From contig CAZFHA010000008.1 of assembly GCA_964518595.1 (NCBI GenBank), positions 1 through 64,000 of the forward strand: a stretch of DNA of 64,000 nt. The letters are read 5' to 3'. Each line of letters starts with the position of its first letter. The first letter of the stretch is position 1. The translations under genes and the position numbers were made by a program. The notes under the pieces are model-generated. The model did no database searches and was not told the DNA's origin. It saw nothing but the letters and a program-made list of their open reading frames with translations. The stretch comes from CAZFHA01 sp964518595. Lineage in GTDB: Bacteria > Bacillota > Clostridia > Saccharofermentanales > Saccharofermentanaceae. Below are positions 33,902-43,475 of this stretch, in pieces.

Positions 33902-35328
33902 TAATTGAGAACATGGAAATTGAGCCCTTTATTAATGGGGAAGAAATATGGTCTATTTTGGAAGCGGCTAAAGGGGCAGATACAAAGACTATTACTGATA
34001 TATTAGCAAAAGCAGAAGCTTTTCAGGGGCTCAATAGGCAGGAGGTAGCCATTCTTTTGCAAATGGATGATAGCCATTTGGCGGAACTCTTTCGTATCAG
34101 CCGGAAAATAAAGGATCATATTTATGGCAATCGCATTGTCATGTTTGCCCCTTTATATGTCAGTGACTATTGTATCAACCGATGTGCCTATTGTAGTTAT
34201 AACGATTGTCATAAATTTACTCGACGCCGTTTAACGATGGATGAAGTGCGGGAAGAAGTCATTGAAATCGAAAAACTTGGACATAAGCGAATTGCTTTGG
34301 AAGCGGGAGAAGACCCAGAGAATTGTCCTATTGAGTATATTTTGGCGTGTTTAAAGACAATTTATTCTACTCAATCTGATACTTCAGGAGAAATTCGACG
34401 TGCCAACGTTAATATTGCTTCCACTACTGTCGATAATTATAAGCTTTTAAAGGAGGCTGGAATAGGTACCTATATACTGTTTCAGGAAACCTATCATAAA
34501 CCCACCTATGAAAAATACCATATAGCCGGACCCAAAAAAGATTATTGGTATCATACCACAGCCTTTGACCGGGCGCAGAAAGCCGGTATCGACGATGTGG
34601 GAGGAGGTGTACTCTTTGGGCTTTACGACTCAAGCTTTGAGGTACTGGCTCTTATGACCCATAATCAGCACTTGGAGGAGACGTATGGTGTTGGTTTCCA
34701 TACCATTTCCGTCCCGCGGATTCGTCCGGCTACGGGAGTTGATATGAGTAATCTTTACCCTCAAGTGCCGGATGATGCTACTTTCCGTAAACTTGTAGCT
34801 ATCTTGCGTTTGGCAGTGCCCTATACAGGTATTATTGTATCTACCAGAGAAGATGCGGTGATGCGTAAAGAGCTTTTGGATTGTGGCGTTACCCAACTCA
34901 GTGCCTGTAGTGCGGTGGGTGTAGGCGGATATGCGGCGGCTAGACGGGAGAAAGAGGGTGGCATAGCGGAGGAACTGACGGCTCAATTTGACAAAAATGA
35001 TGAGCGCTCTGCGGAAGAAATTGTGGCTTGGCTACTGGAAGAGGGTCTGATACCATCTTGGTGTACGGCTTGTTATCGGGCGGGGCGAACAGGAGATCGA
35101 TTTATGGCCTTAGCTAAAAGCGGTCAGATTAAGAATGTCTGCCAGCCCAATGCCCTAATGACCTTGGCAGAGTATCTGGAAGATTATGCCGAAGAAGAGA
35201 CCAGAAAAGCAGGCTATCGTTTAATAGAAAAAGAGTTAGAAAAAATTGAGAATCCTGAGCATAAAGCTTTGGCGAAGGAAAATATTGAGAAAATCAGGCA
35301 AGGCCGAACACGAGATTTGTTTTTTTAA
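33898..35328 (+). CDS. hydG: [FeFe]-hydrogenase maturase HydG (radical SAM, tyrosine-cleaving)
   Basis: A 476-residue enzyme that splits tyrosine into p-cresol and dehydroglycine and yields the CO and CN ligands of the H-cluster. The radical SAM motif is C92-x3-C96-x2-C99 (YCINRCAYCSY). The second cluster motif C389-x2-C392-x22-C415 in the C-terminal region separates HydG from ThiH. ALEAGEDPENCP, QETYHKPTYEKYH and HTISVPRIRPA are further family blocks. No hydrogenase, hydE or hydF lies in the window, so the rest of the system must be elsewhere. It is co-transcribed with the TM1266-type gene. Confidence 0.95.
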   Translation: MIIENMEIEPFINGEEIWSILEAAKGADTKTITDILAKAEAFQGLNRQEVAILLQMDDSHLAELFRISRKIKDHIYGNRIVMFAPLYVSDYCINRCAYCSYNDCHKFTRRRLTMDEVREEVIEIEKLGHKRIALEAGEDPENCPIEYILACLKTIYSTQSDTSGEIRRANVNIASTTVDNYKLLKEAGIGTYILFQETYHKPTYEKYHIAGPKKDYWYHTTAFDRAQKAGIDDVGGGVLFGLYDSSFEVLALMTHNQHLEETYGVGFHTISVPRIRPATGVDMSNLYPQVPDDATFRKLVAILRLAVPYTGIIVSTREDAVMRKELLDCGVTQLSACSAVGVGGYAAARREKEGGIAEELTAQFDKNDERSAEEIVAWLLEEGLIPSWCTACYRAGRTGDRFMALAKSGQIKNVCQPNALMTLAEYLEDYAEEETRKAGYRLIEKELEKIENPEHKALAKENIEKIRQGRTRDLFF

Positions 35329-35361
35329 CCTGCCCAAGGGCATATTGTAAGGAGAAGAAGA

Positions 35362-36660
35362 TTGAAACAGCTTATTGTTATTGGCGCTGGAGCTGCCGGT
35401 TTTATGGCAGCTATTGCTGCCGCTCAAAAGCTTCAAGAGGCTAAAAAAGGGCAAATAGGCCCTAAGAGCTGGGAAATTGTCTTGCTTGAAAAAATGCAAG
35501 AGCCGGGCAAAAAGCTCCTGATTACCGGACATGGGCGCTGTAATCTGACCCATGATATGTTGGATCAGGACAGTTATATTGCGGCCTATTTTGCCGGTGG
35601 ACGCTTTCTTTATTCTGCTCTGAACCAGTTCTCTCCCGAAGATTGCCAGGAATTTTTTATTCGTCAAGGTGTGCCACTAAAAAATCAGAATGGACGAATT
35701 TTCCCTGCTCGTGACCGGGCTGAAGATGTTGTAAATGCTTTGTATACCACTGCTAAAAAGCTGGGGGTAGTAGTCTCTCTGGGTGAAGCTGTTGTAGGAT
35801 TAGAGACGGCTAAAGATAATGAGGGAATTATTGTAGTTACGGCAAAAAAGAAGTATAAGCCTGCGGCCTGTATTCTCTGTACCGGTGGCGCCTCCTACCC
35901 AGGAACGGGTTCTACCGGTGAAGGCTATAATTGGCTAAAGGCTCTAGGTCATACTGTTATTCCACCAAGAGCTTCCCTCGCCCCCCTGCCAATTGATTTA
36001 AACCAAGGGCTGGCAGAGACCTGGGAGCCGGCAGGGATATCCTTGCCGGCTGTTGCAGGAAAGATCCTTGCTGGAGGAAAGGTCGTGGGTAAGGCTCAGG
36101 GGGATCTGCTGTTTACCCATAAAGGGATTTCTGGGCCGCTGAGTTTTCGGCTGTCGCGCTTTTTACCCTTGGAAGCTCAGTCTTATCAACCGCAGCACTG
36201 GCAATTGGTATTAGATTTTTATCCGCAGGAGAAACTGCCTCAGCTAGAGGAAAATTTAGCCGCAAGACTAAAAAAGAATCCGCAAAAATTGGTCTTGTCT
36301 GTCTTACGAGAGCTTTGGCCAGAAAAGGTCGCTTTGTTTTTTCTGGCGCATTCCGGCATTAACCGTCAAAGTCTGGCAGGACAAATAAGCAAAGCCAAAC
36401 AAGCTACCTTGGCAGGTCTGATAAAGAATTTTGTTTGGGACATAGAAAAGCCCCCGCTACTTGCAGGGGCTACAGTTACCGCAGGTGGTTTAAACCTAAA
36501 GGAGATTAACCCAAAAACCATGGCTTCTAAACTTTATCCCCAGCTCTTTGTGGCAGGTGAGGTCTTGGATATTGATGGTGATACCGGAGGATACAATCTC
36601 CAGGCGGCTTTCTCTACTGGTTGGCTGGCAGGGAGAGAAGGGGCAAATTGGCTTATGTAA
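35362..36660 (+). CDS. HI0933/YhiN-type FAD-dependent oxidoreductase
   Basis: A 432-residue flavoprotein of unknown substrate. The N-terminal Rossmann motif is VIGAGAAGFMAAIAA (residues 5-19). KLLITGHGRCNLTHD (near 52) is the family signature, where related proteins read SGGGRCN. CTGGASYPGTGSTGEGY (near 173) and the C-terminal GGYNLQAAFSTGWLAG bind FAD. ATVTAGGLNLKEINPKTM is also diagnostic. A TTG start follows AAGGAGAAG. It begins 33 nt after hydG and may share the transcript, though a link to hydrogenase maturation is not known. Confidence 0.9.
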   Translation: MKQLIVIGAGAAGFMAAIAAAQKLQEAKKGQIGPKSWEIVLLEKMQEPGKKLLITGHGRCNLTHDMLDQDSYIAAYFAGGRFLYSALNQFSPEDCQEFFIRQGVPLKNQNGRIFPARDRAEDVVNALYTTAKKLGVVVSLGEAVVGLETAKDNEGIIVVTAKKKYKPAACILCTGGASYPGTGSTGEGYNWLKALGHTVIPPRASLAPLPIDLNQGLAETWEPAGISLPAVAGKILAGGKVVGKAQGDLLFTHKGISGPLSFRLSRFLPLEAQSYQPQHWQLVLDFYPQEKLPQLEENLAARLKKNPQKLVLSVLRELWPEKVALFFLAHSGINRQSLAGQISKAKQATLAGLIKNFVWDIEKPPLLAGATVTAGGLNLKEINPKTMASKLYPQLFVAGEVLDIDGDTGGYNLQAAFSTGWLAGREGANWLM

Positions 36661-36669
36661 GCCTTCATT

Positions 36670-37041
36670 TTACTCCTTATTGGTAATGGTGGCACCGAAG
36701 GGGATCAGAGCAAGCATGGCCATTTTAAAGCTCTGCAGGCCAAAGGGAATGCCGATAATTGTGATACAGTAAATCAGTCCGATAACCAAATGTGCTAAAG
36801 CCAGTCCCCAACCAAAGATGAGCAGCCAAATGATGTTGCCGATAAGGCTACCGGCACCAAACTTGCCATAATCGATCACTTTGCCAACGGGAGCAAAGGC
36901 GAGGGCGGCTATCTTGAAGCATTGGATACCAAAAGGAATACCGATAATAGTAATACAACAAATCAATCCGGCAAGTGCCCAGAGAAGCCCTAAAATCAGA
37001 CCACCAAAGATCAACCAGAGAATGTTACCGAGAATACGCAT
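36670..37041 (-). CDS. YccF-domain inner membrane protein
   Basis: A 123-residue membrane protein with two copies of the YccF unit. The motif CCITIIGIPFGIQCFKIAALAFAPFG-like occurs first at about residues 27-50 (with APVG) and again as YCITIIGIPFGLQSFKMAMLALIPFG at 91-116, split here for description. NILWLIFGG and NIIWLLIFGWG begin each half. Function is unknown. It is transcribed convergently with the flavoprotein gene; GAAGG precedes the ATG. Confidence 0.87.
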   Translation of the reverse strand: MRILGNILWLIFGGLILGLLWALAGLICCITIIGIPFGIQCFKIAALAFAPVGKVIDYGKFGAGSLIGNIIWLLIFGWGLALAHLVIGLIYCITIIGIPFGLQSFKMAMLALIPFGATITNKE

Positions 37042-37109
37042 AATGTTTACCTTCTTTCTGTTTTAAGGGGAGATCCGGTGATGTGCGGATGATTCCTTAC
37101 TGACCAAAG

Positions 37110-37934
37110 TCAAAAAGAAAATTTGTCCGGATCAGAACCCATTCGCCAATCTTTATTAAGACTGTCGATTTTCTTTAACTCTTCAGGGGTAAGGGCAAAA
37201 TCATAGAGCTGACTGTTGCTAATAATTCTATCCTTATGAACAGATTTCGGAATGACTACATAACCCTTTTCCAGATGCCAACGTAAAATAATTGCGGCCA
37301 CGGTGGTGTTTTTGGCTTCTGCTAAAGCGGTTAAGATCGGATCATCAAAGTAGGCTCCCCGACCTAGGGGACTCCAAGATTCTATGTGAATATTCCTTTT
37401 CACAAAATACTCTACTACTTCTTCCTGGGTGAACATGGGATGGAGTTCAATTTGATTAATCACCGGCATAATTTCAGCTTGCTTCTCTAGCTCCTCAAAA
37501 TGATGGGGCTTAAAATTACTCACACCAATAGCACGAATCTTACCTGCCTTGTAGAGTTTTTCCATTATCTTCCAAGAAGATACATATTTGTCTTTTACCG
37601 GCCAATGGATAAGATAAAGATCAATATAGTCAGTTTGGAGTCGCTGTAGACTTTCATGAAAAGCCTCCTCCTGACGATCCTGACGCATATCCTCATTCCA
37701 AAGCTTAGTCGTGATAAAAATTTCTTCTCTGGGGATACCAGACTCTTTGACAGCTTGACCGACACTCTCTTCATTGCCATAAATAGTAGCGGTATCAATA
37801 TGGCGGTAACCGGCCTCCAAGGCAAATCGAACCGCATTATAGGTTTCGTCTCCGGGAGGAGATTTAAACACCCCCAGCCCTAAACGTGGAATTTTTACTT
37901 GGTTAGATAAGGTTAGTGTACTTTTAATATCCAT
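37110..37934 (-). CDS. Aldo/keto reductase
   Basis: A 274-residue NADPH-dependent reductase of the AKR5-like group (2,5-diketo-gluconate reductase/YvgN type). The catalytic tetrad is visible: Asp and Tyr in GYRHIDTATIYGNEESVG (residues 43-60), Lys in FITTKLW (near 76) and His in LYLIHWPV (near 109). IGVSNF, INQIELHP and the coenzyme clamp VIPKSVHKDRI (near 229) complete the pattern. The physiological substrate cannot be told. Transcribed alone. AAAGGTAGG lies upstream of the ATG. Confidence 0.93.
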   Translation of the reverse strand: MDIKSTLTLSNQVKIPRLGLGVFKSPPGDETYNAVRFALEAGYRHIDTATIYGNEESVGQAVKESGIPREEIFITTKLWNEDMRQDRQEEAFHESLQRLQTDYIDLYLIHWPVKDKYVSSWKIMEKLYKAGKIRAIGVSNFKPHHFEELEKQAEIMPVINQIELHPMFTQEEVVEYFVKRNIHIESWSPLGRGAYFDDPILTALAEAKNTTVAAIILRWHLEKGYVVIPKSVHKDRIISNSQLYDFALTPEELKKIDSLNKDWRMGSDPDKFSF

Positions 37935-38050
37935 AAGGAAAACCTACCTTTACACTTTCTTTTACTATAGATTTATTTTATCATGATAGGAAAGAAAAAG
38001 TTGGGCAAGAATTTTGTTATTTTTTTGCTTCGGAAAGTTGGAGGATTTAG

Positions 38051-38755
38051 GTGGCATTAACAGGAAGCTTAGTTAACTTTATAGCTATTATTTTAGGTGG
38101 TGGGGTTGGCTTACTATTTCGCCGTGGTTTACCGAAAAAATATATGCTGGCTGTGCTTCATGTAATTGGGCTGGTAGTAATAACTTTAGGAATTTCTTAT
38201 GTTTTGGAGAGTAAGCAAATACTGGTAATTATTATCAGTGTAATTCTGGGTACCCTTATAGGAACCGCTTTGGGTTTGGAAGATCGTCTTAAAACCTTAG
38301 GGGATTTTCTCCAGAATCGAATCCGCTTAGGGGGCGAGCACTTTTCCGAAGGATTTACCGGCGCCACCTTGTTATTTTGTGTTGGCGCCATGGCTATCAC
38401 CGGTTCAATGCAGAGCGGTTTGGCACAAGATCATACAATTTTATATGTAAAAGCTGTGATGGACGGTATCATTGCTCTTTTTATGGCTTCTACATTAGGG
38501 GTAGGGGTTTTATTTTCGGCCGTTCCGGTTCTTGTTTATCAAGGGGTGGTAACACTATTGGCAGTGTACTTACGTTCTTATCTTAGTCCTGATTTAGTGG
38601 CTGAAATGTCCGCGGTGGGTGGCGTTGCCTTACTATCTTTGGGCTTAGGAATGGCTGAAATCAAAAAAATGAAAACGGCGGATATGCTTCCCGGTATTTT
38701 TTTACCGCCATTAGTAGCACCGCTGGTCAGCCTACTACTAAGTAAAATTCCATAA
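38051..38755 (+). CDS. DUF554-family membrane protein (YdfK/YqgA-like)
   Basis: A 234-residue protein with about six or seven helices. The start GSLVNFIAIILGGGVGLLFRRGLP and the internal FCVGAMAITGSMQSGL (near 115), then KAVMDGIIALFMASTLGVGVLFSA, are family hallmarks. The function of DUF554 proteins is unknown. A GTG start follows GGAGG by 6 nt. The next gene begins 46 nt later on the same strand. Confidence 0.88.
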   Translation: MALTGSLVNFIAIILGGGVGLLFRRGLPKKYMLAVLHVIGLVVITLGISYVLESKQILVIIISVILGTLIGTALGLEDRLKTLGDFLQNRIRLGGEHFSEGFTGATLLFCVGAMAITGSMQSGLAQDHTILYVKAVMDGIIALFMASTLGVGVLFSAVPVLVYQGVVTLLAVYLRSYLSPDLVAEMSAVGGVALLSLGLGMAEIKKMKTADMLPGIFLPPLVAPLVSLLLSKIP

Positions 38756-38801
38756 GGTATGGCTGGTTATTTAACTAAATTTGACAGCGAAGGATATTGA
38801 A

Positions 38802-39551
38802 ATGAATAATGACAAAAATAGCAGTTTAGATAAAGGTAATAGGAATAAAGGGAAGTATAGGGGCATAGGAGAGGCGGCTGCAACAGTAAAGGAGCAGCCG
38901 CGAAGAGCAGTCCAGGAAAAGACCAATCCTCAGGTCAGAGTAGGGGATAAACCGAAGCGACACTGGAATCGGCAGGGGAATCGGCAGAGAAGTATTATTC
39001 TTATCGGTATGCCGGGAAGCGGTAAAAGTACTATCGGTGTACTTTTAGCGCAAAAGCTTCGCAAAGGTTTTATTGATGTAGACCAATTTATTCGAAAAAG
39101 GGAGAACTTGACCCTTCAGGAGATTCTTGATGAAAAAGGAGTAGCTTATTTTTCAACGGTTGAAGAGCGGGCCCTATTGGCGCTAAGACAAAGGGGTCAG
39201 GTGATTGCCACGGGAGGATCAGCGGTCTTGCATCCGGAAGGCATGAAACATCTAAAAACCTTAGGTACAGTGATTTATTTAGATGTACCCTTTCATCTGT
39301 TAAAGTATCGCCTCTGGAATGTAAAAACCCGGGGAATTGTTTTGAAGCCAGGGCAGACAATTCAGGATCTCTACCAGTATCGGCGTCCTTTTTATGAGCG
39401 CTACGCAGATATTCGTATTCCTATTGGGCGTACCCGACCTGCCAATGTGGTACAAACTATTCTTAAAGAACTAGAAAAACAAAAAGGGCTGCCAGGAAAA
39501 GAAAAGGAAACCCAAAAGAAAAATCCACCCCCTAAGGCAGATCAGCCATAG
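38802..39551 (+). CDS. Shikimate-kinase-like P-loop kinase with altered substrate site
   Basis: A 249-residue protein. I use the ATG at 38802, which has GAAGGAT 7 nt upstream. Residues 1-63 are a basic, polar extension absent from normal shikimate kinases. The kinase fold follows. Walker A is GMPGSGKST (69-77), FIDVDQFI holds the Mg2+ Asp pair (92, 94), and the lid/terminal block TRGIVLKPGQTIQDLYQYRRPFYERYADI is near residues 170-200. The shikimate-binding Arg of the F-R-x-x-E motif is Ser118 (YFSTVEE), and the GGG loop is GGS (138-140). No other aromatic pathway gene is near. It is probably a kinase of another small substrate. The C-terminal tail is Lys/Pro-rich. Confidence 0.78.
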   Translation: MNNDKNSSLDKGNRNKGKYRGIGEAAATVKEQPRRAVQEKTNPQVRVGDKPKRHWNRQGNRQRSIILIGMPGSGKSTIGVLLAQKLRKGFIDVDQFIRKRENLTLQEILDEKGVAYFSTVEERALLALRQRGQVIATGGSAVLHPEGMKHLKTLGTVIYLDVPFHLLKYRLWNVKTRGIVLKPGQTIQDLYQYRRPFYERYADIRIPIGRTRPANVVQTILKELEKQKGLPGKEKETQKKNPPPKADQP

Positions 39552-39581
39552 GGGATGGACAGGTAGTAGCTCTGTGATTGA

Positions 39582-40259
39582 TTAAATCTCCTCTAAGTTT
39601 CGAATTTCATCCTGATGTCGACGAGTTTTTTCTAGCATCATATCTTTAACCTTCATCAAGCGGGTAATGGAGCCACGTTCATTTTCTTCCAGCTTCATTG
39701 TAATGAAACGAATGGTTTCCATATATTGAGGAATCATTACGTGCTCTAAAGCGTTAACCCGGCGACGGGTTTTTTCTATTTCCGAAGCCATAAGCTGGCA
39801 GGCCTTTTCCAATTCGGCTAAACGTAGTAGGTCCGGCATAATATCTGAAAATGCCCGAACAGCTTCGTCTAAGTCCATAGCAGTAAAAGCAAAACCGTAG
39901 GAATAGATATCATTCGCATCGGCAGTCTTGTACTGGGTCTGAAACTTGGGTACTCGAACGCTCATGACATTCTTCTCAGAGACTTCCAGCGACATTTCTT
40001 GCTTTGGAAACATCATTGCCACATCTAAAGCTTCATTTGACATCAGTGACCGGGCAACAGACATGTGCTGGTTGGCTCTTAAGAGGCCTGCCTCTACTTC
40101 TATACGCAAACGTTTATTCTCGCGAACGGCCTCTAAAAATTGCCGCATTAGCTCATCACGCTTGTCTTTTAGTAACTTATGACCCCGTCGAGCGGTTACT
40201 AACCGTCGTTTTAAACGGGTTAGCTCCATCCGGGTGGGATTGACATTCATAATAGCCAT
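39582..40259 (-). CDS. ntpD: V-type ATPase subunit D (central rotor shaft)
   Basis: A 225-residue coiled-coil protein forming the central stalk with subunit F. The N-terminal NVNPTRMELTRLKRRLVTARRGHKLLKDKRDELMR, in two helices, is the classic subunit D start. The C-terminal helix includes KTRRRVNALEHVMIPQYMETI, equally conserved. It is the last gene of the ntp operon. GGAGG lies about 14 nt before the ATG, slightly far. Confidence 0.95.
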   Translation of the reverse strand: MAIMNVNPTRMELTRLKRRLVTARRGHKLLKDKRDELMRQFLEAVRENKRLRIEVEAGLLRANQHMSVARSLMSNEALDVAMMFPKQEMSLEVSEKNVMSVRVPKFQTQYKTADANDIYSYGFAFTAMDLDEAVRAFSDIMPDLLRLAELEKACQLMASEIEKTRRRVNALEHVMIPQYMETIRFITMKLEENERGSITRLMKVKDMMLEKTRRHQDEIRNLEEI

Positions 40260-40308
40260 AATTAGCTACCCATCCTCCTTGCAGAATAAAGAACCAGCTT
40301 CATTGCAT

Positions 40309-41685
40309 TTAAACCTGTTCCTCATAATATTTGTCAAGGAAACTGTCACTGATACGCTTATGCTCACTTCTGGGGAGCAGGCGTAAAAGCTTCCATCCTA
40401 AGTTTAGTGTTTCTTCGATAGATCTATCGGTGCTAAATCCCTGAGAAACATACTCTTGTTCAAAGGCTTCCGCAAAACGAGCATAAAGCTTGTCCATATC
40501 AGTTAAGGCGGCTTCGCCAAGAATAACCATTAATTCCTTAGCATCCTTACCACGAGCATAGGCGGCAAAGAGCTGATTCATGGTGTTGGAATGATCTTCC
40601 CGGGTCTTGCCTTCGCCAATTCCCTTATCCTTAAGACGCGACAGAGAGGGGAGAACGTCAATGGGGGGAAAGAGGTTCTTTCTGTAGAGTTCCCGACTTA
40701 GAATAATCTGACCTTCAGTAATATAACCGGTTAAATCAGGAATAGGATGAGTTTTATCATCTTCCGGCATGGTAAGAATGGGAATCATAGTGATACTACC
40801 ATTCTTGCCTTTTTGGCGGCCAGCTCTTTCATAGAGTGAAGCTAAATCGGTATACATGTAGCCGGGGTATCCTCTACGTCCGGGAACTTCTTTACGGGCC
40901 GCGGATACTTCACGTAAGGCATCCGCATAGTTGGTGATATCAGTTAAAATAACCAGCACGTGCATACCCAGTGTAAAGGCCAAATACTCGGCGGCTGTCA
41001 AAGCCATTCTAGGGGTTGCAATACGCTCGATAGCTGGGTCATTAGCCAGATTGACAAACAGCACCGTACGGTCAAGGGCACCTGTCTCCCGGAAACTTTC
41101 CATAAAATAGTTAGCTTCTTCAAAGGTAATGCCTATAGCCGCAAATACTACAGCGAAGGGCTCGGTAGTGCCGGAAACCTTAGCTTGACGGGCAATCTGA
41201 GCGGCTAACTGAGCATGGGGAAGACCGCTGGCGGAAAATATTGGCAGTTTCTGACCTCGTACCAGTGTATTTAATCCGTCAATTGCAGATACTCCGGTTT
41301 GAATAAACTCTTTAGGATAATTACGGGCAGCCGGATTCATGGGCGTTCCGTTAATATCCAACCGGGCATCAGGCAAAATCTCCGGCCCATCATCAATGGG
41401 GCGACCCAGACCGTCAAATACACGACCCAACATATCTGGAGACACTGCCAGTTCCATTTGATGGCCTAAAAAGCGCACCTTGCTCTCGGCCAAATTGATA
41501 CCGGCACCACTTTCAAACAACTGAACCAGAGCGTCTGTACCATTAATTTCCAGAACTCGGCAGCGCCTTTTCTCTTTGTTAGCCAGCTCGATTTCGCCTA
41601 GCTCATTATAACTAACATCCGATACACCCCGAACCAACATCAGTGGTCCGGCTACTTCTTCAATCGTACGATATTCCTTAGGCAT
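40309..41685 (-). CDS. ntpB: V-type ATPase subunit B (regulatory nucleotide-binding)
   Basis: A 458-residue non-catalytic subunit alternating with A in the V1 head. The sequence opens EYRTIEEVAGPLMLVRGV. FIQTGVSAIDGLNTLVRGQKLPIFSASGLPH replaces a true P-loop, as expected for B. Other blocks are FAAIGITFEEANYFM, DMTNYA-like LTDITNYADALREVSAARKEVPGRRGYPGYMYTDLASLYERAG, and RLKDKGIGEGKTREDH. Its ATG overlaps the ntpA stop by one base, so the two subunits are coupled. GGAGG precedes it. Confidence 0.96.
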   Translation of the reverse strand: MPKEYRTIEEVAGPLMLVRGVSDVSYNELGEIELANKEKRRCRVLEINGTDALVQLFESGAGINLAESKVRFLGHQMELAVSPDMLGRVFDGLGRPIDDGPEILPDARLDINGTPMNPAARNYPKEFIQTGVSAIDGLNTLVRGQKLPIFSASGLPHAQLAAQIARQAKVSGTTEPFAVVFAAIGITFEEANYFMESFRETGALDRTVLFVNLANDPAIERIATPRMALTAAEYLAFTLGMHVLVILTDITNYADALREVSAARKEVPGRRGYPGYMYTDLASLYERAGRQKGKNGSITMIPILTMPEDDKTHPIPDLTGYITEGQIILSRELYRKNLFPPIDVLPSLSRLKDKGIGEGKTREDHSNTMNQLFAAYARGKDAKELMVILGEAALTDMDKLYARFAEAFEQEYVSQGFSTDRSIEETLNLGWKLLRLLPRSEHKRISDSFLDKYYEEQV

Positions 41686-43460
41686 TATTCCGCCTCCTTT
41701 ATTAACAGCCGACTCAATTCATGTTTGAGCTGGGCTTCTACTTGCTCAAATTCTTTATCCACCTGATCTTCAGGTACATACTTAAAACGACCTATCCGTT
41801 CGCGAACAGGCAGAGCTACCAATTCATCGATTGCAGCTCCTGCGACCAGGGTTTCCGAAGCCAAATCGTAGTAGAGCAGAATGAGTTTCATCATGAGTTC
41901 TTGCTTGTGCAGGGAGGTATGAGTATCAACTTCATGGAAGGCAAGTTGATGCAGAAAGTCCTCACGGATGGAACGGGCAGCTTCCATTTTTAAGCGGTCT
42001 GAAGGGGAGAGGGCATCCATTCCAACCAAGCGAACAATTTCTTCCAGCTCTGATTCATCTTGAAGTAGATGCATCAGACGACCACGATTTCTCATCCAGT
42101 CTCCTGAAACCTCTTGATCAAACCAACGGCTCAAAGAATCTACGTAAAGTGAATAGCTGGTAAGCCAGTTAATGGCCGGAAAATGCCGCTTATAGGCTAG
42201 ATTTGCATCTAGTCCCCAGAAAACTTTTACGATTCGCAAGGTGGCCTGAGAAACAGGCTCAGAAATGTCACCTCCAGGAGGGGATACAGCACCAATGGCT
42301 GTTAGGGTACCTTGACGATTATCTTGTCCCAGGGTAGTAACCTGACCGGCACGTTCATAAAATTGAGCCAAACGGCTACCAAGATAGGCTGGATAACCTT
42401 CTTCACCAGGCATTTCTTCCAGTCGGCCGGACATCTCACGTAAGGCCTCCGCCCAACGGGAGGTTGAGTCAGCCATAAGCGCTACAGAGTAGCCCATATC
42501 ACGGAAATACTCGGCAATGGTTATGCCGGTGTAGATGGAGGCTTCACGAGCTGCAACAGGCATGTCGGAGGTATTGGCAATTAAGACTGTACGCTCCATT
42601 AAGGACTTACCGGTATGAGGGTCAATGAGCTCTGGGAACTCATTAAGTACGTCGGTCATTTCGTTACCACGCTCACCGCAACCAATATAGACCACAATAT
42701 CAGCTTGCGCCCACTTAGCCAACTGGTGTTGGGTAATGGTTTTACCACTGCCGAAAGGTCCGGGAATAGCGGCTACACCACCTTTGGCTAAGGGGAATAG
42801 ACAGTCAATGACTCGCTGCCCGGTAACCAGAGGCATAACCGGAGCGTGCTTCCTTTGATAGGGACGACCTACCCGAACCGGCCATTTCTGCATTAAGGTT
42901 AAAGGTACAAGCTCACCCTCGCTGGTGCGCAAGGTTCCAATGGTGTCGGTTAAGGTAAAGTCACCTTGATGAATGGTTTCTAGCCGTCCCTTTTTGCCTG
43001 GGGGAACCATCACTTTATGTGAAACTACATCAGTTTCCTGTACAGTACCCAAAATATCTCCTGGTTGAACTTCGCTACCAGCTTCTAATGCTGGTAAAAA
43101 ACTCCAACGTTTTTCACGGTTCAAGGAGGCTACTTCTACACCACGAGGCAAATTATTACCGGCGACCTTCATGATTTCCACTAGGGGTCTCTGAATACCA
43201 TCATAAATGCTACCGATAAGACCCGGCCCTAATTCAACGGAGAGCGGAATCCCCATAGACTCTACCGGCTCGCCGGTTTTCAGTCCGGAAGTTTCTTCGT
43301 AGACCTGAATAGAGGCCTTATCACCATGCATTTCAATAATTTCGCCAATGAGCCGGTGAGAGCTAACTCGCACCACGTCAAACAGATTGGCGTCCCGCAT
43401 TCCTTCTGCAATTACCAGCGGACCGGATACTTTAAGAATTGAGCCCGTACTCTTTGCCAT
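41685..43460 (-). CDS. ntpA: V-type ATPase subunit A (catalytic)
   Basis: A 591-residue catalytic subunit. The P-loop is IPGPFGSGKTITQHQL (near residue 232). YIGCGERGNEMTDVLNEFPEL, RTVLIANTSDMPVAAREASIYTG and ADSTSRWAEALREMSGRLEEMPGEEGYPAYL are strictly conserved in the family. The ~90-residue non-homologous region before the P-loop (about 110-200) is the V-ATPase-specific bulge. With subunit B it hydrolyses ATP, or makes it, coupled to rotation of the K ring. Confidence 0.97.
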   Translation of the reverse strand: MAKSTGSILKVSGPLVIAEGMRDANLFDVVRVSSHRLIGEIIEMHGDKASIQVYEETSGLKTGEPVESMGIPLSVELGPGLIGSIYDGIQRPLVEIMKVAGNNLPRGVEVASLNREKRWSFLPALEAGSEVQPGDILGTVQETDVVSHKVMVPPGKKGRLETIHQGDFTLTDTIGTLRTSEGELVPLTLMQKWPVRVGRPYQRKHAPVMPLVTGQRVIDCLFPLAKGGVAAIPGPFGSGKTITQHQLAKWAQADIVVYIGCGERGNEMTDVLNEFPELIDPHTGKSLMERTVLIANTSDMPVAAREASIYTGITIAEYFRDMGYSVALMADSTSRWAEALREMSGRLEEMPGEEGYPAYLGSRLAQFYERAGQVTTLGQDNRQGTLTAIGAVSPPGGDISEPVSQATLRIVKVFWGLDANLAYKRHFPAINWLTSYSLYVDSLSRWFDQEVSGDWMRNRGRLMHLLQDESELEEIVRLVGMDALSPSDRLKMEAARSIREDFLHQLAFHEVDTHTSLHKQELMMKLILLYYDLASETLVAGAAIDELVALPVRERIGRFKYVPEDQVDKEFEQVEAQLKHELSRLLIKEAE

Positions 43461-43475
43461 AACCTTTGTACTCCT

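Noticed and set aside
33898..35328. ThiH (thiamine) instead of HydG
   Set aside because: The C-terminal C-x2-C-x22-C cluster motif and the TM1266-type neighbour are HydG features; no thiamine genes are adjacent.
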